Source of the DNA: JAWLDB01 sp041686915
GTDB lineage: Bacteria > Bacillota > UBA994 > UBA5500
DNA length: 9,291 nt
Direction of reading: 5' to 3'
Assembly (NCBI GenBank): GCA_041686915.1
Contig: JAWLDB010000104.1
Coordinates: 1-9,291 of the forward strand
Numbering within the stretch: the stretch's first letter is position 1; every line of letters begins with the position of its first letter. Of the stretch, positions 1-5,180 are shown one piece after another. The notes below the pieces were generated by a model, which saw nothing but the letters and a program-made list of their open reading frames with translations, was not told the origin of the DNA and did no database searches. Made by a program: the position numbers and the translations under genes.

Positions 1-453
1 GTCTTCAGCGTGCAGCCCTGGCAGTTCGCTCACTTCCGGGTGTGGCCAGGGACGTACACTGCTGCGTAACATATAAGGGGTGGTTAGGTAGAGTTCTGTG
101 CCGTCAGGGTTTACCCTGGGGACGACATAGAACGTACGGTTGTCCAATAACCAGGTGACTTCCTCGTCCTTTCCATAGTTGGACAATAGATAATCGACGG
201 TAAAGAGAGCCGTCATTGAGCCGGTTACTTCCCCCGCATGGGTATTGCCGTCTATATAGATGGCTGGCTTCTGCTCCGGGTTTCCGGTGGCCCGGTTGGT
301 TAGCGTTACATACCAGACCTCACGGCCTTCCCAACTCTTGCCGATGGATCCCATTGTGCACAGGTCGGCATAGTGAGCTGTCAACTGCTGAAGCGCTTCG
401 GTCAGTTCGGCATACTTGTAGTAGCTGTCGAACTGCAGTAAAGGTTTGGCCAT
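1..453 (-). CDS. M14 family zinc carboxypeptidase, N-terminal part (cut by window start)
   Basis: Metallopeptidase that removes C-terminal residues from peptides, or cleaves gamma-D-glutamyl/diamino acid bonds in cell-wall peptides, using one zinc ion. The 151 codons present start at an ATG (453-451) preceded by AAGGAG with 8 nt spacing. Residues 68-76 hold DGNTHAGEV, whose His72 and Glu75 form the HxxE zinc pair of M14. Residues 112-118 read PRVNPDG, the NPDG stretch typical of the family. The third zinc ligand (His) and the catalytic Glu would lie beyond the window edge. The protein enters the catalytic domain almost at once (GSIGKSWEGREVW at about 35-47), with no signal peptide, LysM domain or propeptide at this end, so it may act in the cytoplasm, unlike the secreted members. 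It is transcribed divergently from the S55-like gene. The family is secure; the substrate is unknown. Confidence 0.9.
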   Translation of the reverse strand, partial: MAKPLLQFDSYYKYAELTEALQQLTAHYADLCTMGSIGKSWEGREVWYVTLTNRATGNPEQKPAIYIDGNTHAGEVTGSMTALFTVDYLLSNYGKDEEVTWLLDNRTFYVVPRVNPDGTELYLTTPYMLRSSVRPWPHPEVSELPGLHAED

Positions 454-628
454 ATACTCAACTCCTTCTTACTTTGGTTAGTAATCCTTTCGTCTGATGA
501 CAATGCAAACCCTTCTATTGGCGAAACAAAGCTGGGATGGCGCAGAAAAATCTTTCGGGAAACAGCTTGCCCTGTGGAATAGTACGTGCCCGGTAATAAA
601 TATTAGTTACTAAGAGCTGAGGAAAGGG

Positions 629-1561
629 GTGGTCAATGGCAATTGGGACAGGGTGCGCTGGGTAATCATCGTACTGGCCATTATCCTCTTGGGCCCAAGG
701 CTGCTCGAGCATCCTCCGAGTTTGGCATGGGTACTTTTCATGCTCTGTCTATCCGTATTAATCGCAGCAGCCAGTTATACACAGTACAAGTGGGCGCTAG
801 TTCCACTGCTACTGTTAGTCACGCTCCCTGTGTATCAATATTACTTCGCTGACCATGACTTGTTGACTCTGGGACTCCAGGAATATCCCACCCGGGAAAT
901 ACCGTCGCCGCAGATGCAGGTGACTCTCGGGGGAGAGAGCATCTACGTATTAGGTGAGTTCGAGGCTACAGTCTGTTTCTACGTTGGTAATGAGGTTGCT
1001 GTCATTGCTAGTCACGATTGCTCTGGAATAGAGGCCGGTGAGAACTACCAGGTACAGGTCTATAACCAGAGCACAGAGCAAAACGGATGGGCGAGGGTAC
1101 TGACCAACAGTGAATGGGGTGTCGTTCTGGCACTACAGAACATCGACGTTTCTGCTTTCCATCGTCCACTTCTGTCGCTGGCAGGTACAGGTGAAATACA
1201 GATTGGTGAAAGTGCTGTTTTGCATTCGACGCAGAGAGGAAACTTCTCTGTAAATGTATTCGGCTTCCGCCGGGCACCGGGTGCGCAGTTCTTAGTGGTG
1301 AGGGCACTTGATAAGGCCCACCTAATTGAGCCGGGAATGAGCGGCAGCCCTCTGGTGCAAGGCAATAAGCTGATTGGGTTCATTACTGGGAGTTACACAG
1401 CTGCCACAAGACCACCCACCATTGGACTGGCGCGAGTCGCCGCCGATGTGTTTAGTAATTCTGAGGACTTCTTTGATACCGACAGTCTCTTTGGTGCGAA
1501 GCCTCTATGGGTGAGCCTCAGTCTGCTTCGTCTCCAGGAGCACATCTTCCCCCGCAGGTAA
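629..1561 (+). CDS. Membrane protein with SpoIVB-like (S55) serine peptidase domain
   Basis: Predicted membrane-anchored serine peptidase or peptidase-like protein of 310 residues. The N terminus has three hydrophobic stretches (about 10-23, 32-50 and 55-73). A soluble domain of about 200 residues follows (100-300). Its clearest mark is PGMSGSP at 235-241 followed by QGNKLIGFITG, which matches the nucleophile region of SpoIVB/S55 peptidases (GMSGSP...G+L+GA+TH); by analogy Ser240 is the nucleophile. EIQIGESAVL at 189-198 resembles the S55 segment before it. A candidate catalytic His is His129 (IASHDCSG), but it does not sit in the usual GHGI context, so activity is uncertain. There is no PDZ domain, unlike SpoIVB. 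The GTG start at 629 has GAGG 6 nt upstream. It appears to be a single-gene unit divergent from the M14 peptidase. A distant trypsin-like (S1) protease is the alternative. Substrate and any sporulation role are inference only. Confidence 0.75.
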   Translation: MVNGNWDRVRWVIIVLAIILLGPRLLEHPPSLAWVLFMLCLSVLIAAASYTQYKWALVPLLLLVTLPVYQYYFADHDLLTLGLQEYPTREIPSPQMQVTLGGESIYVLGEFEATVCFYVGNEVAVIASHDCSGIEAGENYQVQVYNQSTEQNGWARVLTNSEWGVVLALQNIDVSAFHRPLLSLAGTGEIQIGESAVLHSTQRGNFSVNVFGFRRAPGAQFLVVRALDKAHLIEPGMSGSPLVQGNKLIGFITGSYTAATRPPTIGLARVAADVFSNSEDFFDTDSLFGAKPLWVSLSLLRLQEHIFPRR

Positions 1562-1593
1562 TTTGGTTTTGGTCTAGATGAACAACCAATGGA

Positions 1594-1633
1594 AAGTAGC
1601 AGGGGTCTGCAAGTGAGCAGGCCTCTGCTACTT
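1594..1633. repeat. Long imperfect hairpin after the S55-like gene (possible terminator)
   Basis: Two 17-nt arms (1594-1610 and 1617-1633) pair end to end, with only two G-U wobbles in RNA, around the loop AAGTGA. The outer nine pairs (AAGTAGCAG with CTGCTACTT) are perfect. It begins 33 nt after the stop of the S55-like gene, which suggests a transcript end or 3' stabilising structure, but no run of T follows on either strand, so it is not a standard intrinsic terminator. Confidence 0.5.
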
Positions 1634-1643
1634 CTCAGCTGTT

Positions 1644-1659
1644 GGACAAGTTCTTGTCC
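1644..1659. promoter_or_regulatory. Perfect short palindrome, candidate operator
   Basis: GGACAAG-TT-CTTGTCC is a perfect 7-bp inverted repeat with a 2-nt spacer, 90 nt before the start of the thiamine-binding protein gene and just past the hairpin. Size and symmetry fit a site for a dimeric regulator. It does not match the GlnR box or the Gram-positive LexA box, and I see no good sigma-A promoter aligned with it, so its role is open. Confidence 0.35.
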
Positions 1660-1748
1660 GCTGGCAGGGTTTAAGTGGTTTTTGGTGAAGACTATTTCTG
1701 TTGAACAGGGTCAAACCAGCACAAGTCGTACGAAAGGATGAGCTTGAA

Positions 1749-2051
1749 TTGGCTATTGTTGAAGTTACTATTAGTCCGCTTGGCACGGGCACACCTAGTA
1801 TTAGTCCCTACGTAGCAGCCTGTCATGAGGTCTTGCGCCAGGCGAGCGACCTCAAGTACCAACTCACCCCCATGGGCACTATCATTGAGGGTGAACTGCC
1901 ACGTATCCTGGAAGTGATCATGCAGATGCATCAGGTTCCCTTTGAAAAAGGTGCCATGCGTGTGTCAACCACGATCAAGATTGACGACCGGCGCGACAAA
2001 CAAGGGACCATGGCAGGAAAAATCAAGTCCGTAGAAAGCCTGCTGAAATAG
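1749..2051 (+). CDS. MTH1187/YqgV-type thiamine-binding family protein (UPF0045)
   Basis: Small cytoplasmic protein of about 100 residues in the thiamine-binding (MTH1187/YkoF-like, formerly UPF0045) family. These have a ferredoxin-like fold and form oligomers; relatives bind thiamine or its pyrimidine part, but the role of this branch is poorly defined. The family pattern is clear: AIVEVTISPLGTGTPSIS at the N terminus, a central GTIIEGELPRILEVIMQMH, and a C-terminal strand RVSTTIKIDDRRD. I chose the TTG at 1749, which gives the family's usual length and an N terminus MAIVEV, with AAAGGA about 11 nt upstream. A TTG at 1701 would add 16 residues but has no visible ribosome site. An ATG at 1738 is out of frame. 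The gene stands alone between a hairpin/palindrome region and its own terminator, and no thiamine genes or TPP riboswitch lie nearby. Confidence 0.85.
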   Translation: MAIVEVTISPLGTGTPSISPYVAACHEVLRQASDLKYQLTPMGTIIEGELPRILEVIMQMHQVPFEKGAMRVSTTIKIDDRRDKQGTMAGKIKSVESLLK

Positions 2052-2062
2052 CATCGCTAAGG

Positions 2063-2090
2063 GCACCTATCCGCAAGGATGGGTGCTTTT
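2063..2090 (+). terminator. Intrinsic terminator of the thiamine-binding protein gene
   Basis: A 10-bp stem (GCACCTATCC with GGATGGGTGC, one wobble pair) with a GCAA tetraloop is followed directly by TTTT, 11 nt after the stop codon. Confidence 0.85.
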
Positions 2091-2166
2091 GTGCTAGTTT
2101 GTAAAGAAACTTTCTGCATTTGTTTAACGTACCAATGATATAGTGTGAGGTAGGGGGGATTGGAGA

Positions 2167-3165
2167 ATGAACAAGCGTATTTTGTTGCTCATGTTGGTTG
2201 TGCTTCTGGTCAGCCTGCTGAGCTTTACAGAATTTTACCACAGCGAGTGGGTGGTGAACGCCAAGAGCGATGTGGTGACCATTTCCGCGGGTGATGCTGT
2301 TTTTGAGCCTTGGAACCGGATCTGGATTGCGCCTCTCACCGATGGTGACAGTAGTCTTAGCCAAGACGGCCTTACGTCGGCAATGCAGCAGGAGCTTCAG
2401 GCCCGTAGTCTAAATGGAGAGCTGGCACAGCGCTATGTCTCCCAGCATGACCTCCCAGGTCCTACCCCTGTGGCGCTGCTTGTAGAGAGCGACTGGGACC
2501 TTAACCGTACTCTGACCGGGTGGAAGGTCAGCGGTACACTAATTGCCCAAACGGTTGGTTTCGGGGATGAAATGTCCTCCAAGACCGTGAACTATCGGGC
2601 TAGCATCGCAGCTGCAGCGACATATACCGGCTGGGTGCGCAGACCCACTGTAGAGGCACAGCTTATGAAACAGCTGGCGGGGAAGCTGGCCGATGGACTG
2701 GCTCATGAGCTCCGCAAACAGGGGCAAGCTTTACCGCCTGAACCTAGCGCGCAGGATGGGGTAGTGAAGCAGAGCAGCTTCCAGATTAACTGGCCTTGGT
2801 CGAAAAGGACCCCGCAGCCCAACCAGGGGAATGTCCCAGCCGACATAGACCATCCTTTGATTGTAGACGGCGCAAAAGTTGACTACTATTGGCAAATCTC
2901 CCCTAAGACGGCCATCGTTTACCGTGTAGAGCAGAGTGGCGTGCAGTTGGAGCAACAACTGCTCAGCCAAGTCACCGGTTCGGTTAAGAACAGAGACTTC
3001 CAGAACGCGGTTCACGACCGCAGGCATTGGTCCAGTTGGGATCTGCAAATGACTCATTGGGCTGTCGATGGGGATCTGACCAACGAGGATGGGGTGCCAG
3101 GCCGTAGCTACACATCCATGCAGGACGAGGCGCTTTGGCGACGCGTGCTAGTCGTTAAGAAGTAG
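2167..3165 (+). CDS. Unrecognised exported or membrane-anchored protein
   Basis: A 332-residue protein I do not recognise. Residues 1-20 are MNKR plus a long hydrophobic run, a signal peptide or N-terminal anchor. There is no lipobox and no cysteine anywhere, as expected for an extracytoplasmic protein. Residues about 50-190 (IWIAPLTDGDSSLSQDGLTSAMQQEL at its start, KQLAGKLADGLAHEL at its end) have the layout of CsgG/LpoB/GNA1162-like domains: a strand ending in a short acidic turn, a helix, then a beta sheet and a final amphipathic helix. That is a fold-level guess only. A linker rich in Pro, Gln and Ser (about 193-225) leads to a tryptophan-rich C-terminal domain (about 226-332) I cannot place. 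The ATG has AGGGGGG 8 nt upstream. It is monocistronic, with terminators on both sides; a weak TATAGT (2139-2144) could be its -10. Confidence 0.75.
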   Translation: MNKRILLLMLVVLLVSLLSFTEFYHSEWVVNAKSDVVTISAGDAVFEPWNRIWIAPLTDGDSSLSQDGLTSAMQQELQARSLNGELAQRYVSQHDLPGPTPVALLVESDWDLNRTLTGWKVSGTLIAQTVGFGDEMSSKTVNYRASIAAAATYTGWVRRPTVEAQLMKQLAGKLADGLAHELRKQGQALPPEPSAQDGVVKQSSFQINWPWSKRTPQPNQGNVPADIDHPLIVDGAKVDYYWQISPKTAIVYRVEQSGVQLEQQLLSQVTGSVKNRDFQNAVHDRRHWSSWDLQMTHWAVDGDLTNEDGVPGRSYTSMQDEALWRRVLVVKK

Positions 3166-3173
3166 CAGGATTG

Positions 3174-3207
3174 ACAAAAAGCAACCCGGCCCTACGGCCG
3201 GGTTTTT
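3174..3207. terminator. Bidirectional intrinsic terminator between convergent genes
   Basis: A perfect 9-bp stem (AACCCGGCC with GGCCGGGTT) and CTAC loop sit between the ends of the exported protein gene and glnA. On the plus strand the stem runs into TTTTT. On the minus strand it is followed by GC and TTTTT, so it can end transcripts from both sides. Confidence 0.9.
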
Positions 3208-3228
3208 ACATGCAGTTCTGTCAGCCAT

Positions 3229-4578
3229 CTAGTGGGTCGCAAGATATTGGTCCAGTTCCCACTGATGTACCTGGGTGCGATATACATCAGCTTCGATGCG
3301 TTTGGCATCGACAAACCGACTTAAGATATGCTCTCCCAAGGCCTTCTGGATTACTTCATCCCGCAGCAGTTCGCCTAAAGCCTCTTCCAGACTGCCAGGT
3401 AGGCTGTCGATCTTGTAGCGCCGGCGCTCGCGCTCGGTCATGTTGTAGATGTTCAGGTTAACTGGTTTTGGTGGCACGAGCCCACGCGTAATTCCGTCGA
3501 GTCCTGCCGTCAAAGTAACAGCCATAGCCAGATACGGGTTGCAGGATGGATCGGGGTTGCGCAGTTCTACCCGGGTGCCATTGCCGCGTCGGGCCGGCAC
3601 CCTGATCAGTGGACTCCTGTTCCGTTCCGACCAGGCGATGTAGACAGGTGCCTCGAACCCTGGAACCAAGCGTTTGTAGCTGTTGATCAAGGGATTAGTG
3701 ATAGCAGTAAACCCTCGCGCGTGTTCCAGCAGCCCGGCTAGATAGCTCATACATAACGGGCTCAGCTGGTGTTCAGCTGCCGGGTCATAAAACGCATTTC
3801 TCCCTTCAGAGAAAAGTGATTGATGAATATGCATTCCTGAGCCATTGATACCGGCAATTGGTTTTGGCATAAAGGTTGCATGCAGGCCATTGGCGTTGGC
3901 AATCGACCGGACTACTGTCTTAAAGGTGACGATGTTATCGGCAGTAATTAACGCCTCTGCATAGCGAAAGTCAATCTCGTGCTGGGCTGGTGCTACCTCG
4001 TGATGGGAGGCCTCTACCTCAAACCCGACGTCCTGCAGCGCAATCACGATATCGCGTCTGGCATCTTTACCCTTGTCAACTGGGGCGAGGTCAAAATAAC
4101 TGCCTTGATCATGTGTGCGTAAACTTGGCTTACCGTCTTCATCATAGTGGAACATAAAGAACTCAGCCTCAGGGCCAGCGTTTAGCTCGTAGCCCATGCG
4201 GGCAGCCAATGCAATCGCACGTTTAAGGGCTGTACGCGGGCAACCGGCAAAGGGCTCTCCCTCTGGGGTGTAGATATCGCAGATTAGGCGGGCGGTATTG
4301 CCCTGGTCTGACGTACGCCAAGGGAACATCACATAGGTAGAAGGATCTGGCCTGAGCAGCATGTCTGACTCCTCAATCCGGACAAACCCGTGAACGGAGG
4401 AACCGTCAAACATGATCTCCCCATCCAGAGCAGCTGGCAACTGTTCAACCGGAATCGCTACGTTTTTCAGCACCCCTAAGATATCGGTGAACTGCAGGAG
4501 AACGAAGCGGACATTCTGCTCCTCAGCAAGCTGCAATACTTCCTCTTTAGTCCGGGGCCTCGGTACTGGCTTTCTCAT
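3229..4578 (-). CDS. glnA: Glutamine synthetase, type I (GSI-alpha)
   Basis: Makes glutamine from glutamate, ammonium and ATP; a cytoplasmic dodecamer and the main ammonium entry enzyme. Its 449 residues match Bacillus GlnA motif by motif: FDGSSVHGF at 57-65 (catalytic loop with Asp58), AGPEAEFF and EVAPAQHEIDF (metal-binding glutamates), KPIAGINGSGMH (ATP/glutamate site), NSYKRLVPGFEAP (flap with catalytic Glu), NRSPLIRVP and RVELRNPDP. Arg67 lies where B. subtilis GlnA has Arg62, the residue needed for glutamine feedback inhibition. The site that proteobacterial enzymes adenylylate is replaced by NIYNMTERE, as in Bacillus, so regulation should be by feedback and GlnR. His63 replaces the usual Glu of GSSIEGF. 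The ATG has AAGGAAG upstream. It is the second gene of the glnR-glnA operon, 59 bp after glnR, and ends at a terminator shared with the convergent gene. Confidence 0.97.
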   Translation of the reverse strand: MRKPVPRPRTKEEVLQLAEEQNVRFVLLQFTDILGVLKNVAIPVEQLPAALDGEIMFDGSSVHGFVRIEESDMLLRPDPSTYVMFPWRTSDQGNTARLICDIYTPEGEPFAGCPRTALKRAIALAARMGYELNAGPEAEFFMFHYDEDGKPSLRTHDQGSYFDLAPVDKGKDARRDIVIALQDVGFEVEASHHEVAPAQHEIDFRYAEALITADNIVTFKTVVRSIANANGLHATFMPKPIAGINGSGMHIHQSLFSEGRNAFYDPAAEHQLSPLCMSYLAGLLEHARGFTAITNPLINSYKRLVPGFEAPVYIAWSERNRSPLIRVPARRGNGTRVELRNPDPSCNPYLAMAVTLTAGLDGITRGLVPPKPVNLNIYNMTERERRRYKIDSLPGSLEEALGELLRDEVIQKALGEHILSRFVDAKRIEADVYRTQVHQWELDQYLATH

Positions 4579-4607
4579 TTTTACCTACTTCCTTTCCAAT
4601 TCATGTT

Positions 4608-4633
4608 CCGCCCGTTTGATGCAAGCAGGGCGG
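4608..4633. repeat. Small inverted repeat in the glnR-glnA gap
   Basis: CCGCCC (4608-4613) pairs with GGGCGG (4628-4633) across a 14-nt loop, just after the glnR stop and upstream of the glnA ribosome binding site. With no T run it is not a terminator; it could be a processing or stability element, or chance. Confidence 0.3.
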
Positions 4634-4637
4634 GAGC

Positions 4638-5015
4638 TTATCTAGGTATCAACTTGTGACGCTCAAAATAGGCGCGGGCAGCTTCATTGTCTGCCGGCCT
4701 GCCTGGTCTTCCACTGCTGTTGCTAGTCATTACTCTTTCCGAGCGGCTAGCTCGACGTGGCTGAATGCCGAGGCGGGAATTGAGCATCCGTTTGATGGTG
4801 TCCAGGTTGCGAAAGCCCTGTTCTTTCAAGGACTTAATCAAGAGCAGTATCTCTACATCCTCTGGGCTGTACAGCCTATGCCCACCTTCCGTGCGTGCCG
4901 GAAGCAGCAGCCCATGCTTCTCGTAATAACGGATCTGCCTGCGAGTGAGGCCGGTCATTTGCTCCACCACCATCATGGGGAAGACCGCGGCCGTTTCTAC
5001 TCTGGCCACTCTCAT
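4638..5015 (-). CDS. glnR: GlnR, MerR-family nitrogen regulator
   Basis: DNA-binding regulator of nitrogen genes. In Bacillus, feedback-inhibited glutamine synthetase binds GlnR and promotes its binding to TGTNA-N7-TNACA sites, repressing glnRA under nitrogen excess. The 125 residues carry a MerR winged helix at about 12-80: FPMMVVEQMTGLTRRQIRYY contains the helix-turn-helix, then EKHGLLLPARTEGGHRLYSPEDV the wing; the PARTEG and HRLYS stretches are typical of GlnR/TnrA rather than metal-sensing MerR proteins. The tail (about 86-125) is basic and Ser/Gly/Pro-rich and ends in AYFERHKLIPR. It does not resemble the GlnR C terminus of B. subtilis that mediates autoinhibition and GS contact (ending in SRFFH). 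The ATG is only 4 nt from GGAGG, so the GTG two codons later is an alternative start. Followed by glnA; a GlnR box lies upstream. Confidence 0.92.
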   Translation of the reverse strand: MRVARVETAAVFPMMVVEQMTGLTRRQIRYYEKHGLLLPARTEGGHRLYSPEDVEILLLIKSLKEQGFRNLDTIKRMLNSRLGIQPRRASRSERVMTSNSSGRPGRPADNEAARAYFERHKLIPR

Positions 5016-5063
5016 CCCTCCTCCCGTCGTTTGTTAGCATCTTATGCGAGGAAAGTGCAGGAA

Positions 5064-5091
5064 GTTATCGCTTGTGGCATAGATATGTCAC
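5064..5091 (-). promoter_or_regulatory. Candidate sigma-A promoter of glnR-glnA
   Basis: Read on the minus strand, GTGACA (5091-5086; five of six bases of TTGACA) and GATAAC (5069-5064; four of six of TATAAT) are separated by 16 nt, with the glnR start about 50 nt downstream. The -35 falls inside the GlnR box, the arrangement expected for autorepression. Confidence 0.5.
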
Positions 5092-5102
5092 ATTTTCTGA
5101 CA
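5086..5102. promoter_or_regulatory. GlnR/TnrA-type operator (GlnR box)
   Basis: TGTCA-CATTTTC-TGACA matches the Bacillus GlnR/TnrA consensus TGTNA-N7-TNACA at every fixed position. The symmetry extends to 7-bp arms (TATGTCA and TGACATA, 5084-5104). It lies between divergent glnR and asnB and overlaps the apparent glnR -35. A second box, as found in the Bacillus glnRA promoter, was not seen. Confidence 0.85.
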
Positions 5103-5108
5103 TAACCC

Positions 5109-5138
5109 TACACACGTTTCTACGCATCTCCATACCAT
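5109..5138 (+). promoter_or_regulatory. Weak candidate promoter of asnB
   Basis: TACACA (5109-5114) and TACCAT (5133-5138) each match four of six consensus bases with 18 nt between them, the best pair I can find before asnB. A start near 5145 would put the GlnR box centre about 50 bp upstream. The match is weak, so the assignment is tentative. Confidence 0.28.
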
Positions 5139-5180
5139 GTATCAAACGAAGGCCTAAGAGGGCCATGGAGGGGATTATAA

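Noticed and set aside
1008..1383. Open frames on the minus strand inside the S55-like gene
   Set aside because: They are shadows of the coding frame; the translations look like low-grade random sequence and no ribosome sites precede them.
1701..1748. Upstream TTG start adding 16 residues to the thiamine-binding protein
   Set aside because: There is no ribosome binding site before 1701, and the added residues precede the normal family N terminus.
1562..1748. TPP riboswitch before the thiamine-binding protein gene
   Set aside because: The conserved CUGAGA and ACCUGA elements are not present; the spacer holds only the hairpin and the palindrome.
4656..5105. Long open frame on the plus strand opposite glnR
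   Set aside because: It is antisense to a clear MerR/GlnR gene, its translation has no family features, it runs through the promoter and GlnR box, and it has no ribosome binding site.
5105..5180. T-box or other riboswitch before asnB
   Set aside because: The leader is too short (about 75 nt to the GlnR box) and has no T-box sequence (GGGTGGNACCGCG type) or terminator hairpin. The GGCC-TAAGAG-GGCC repeat is only 4 bp.
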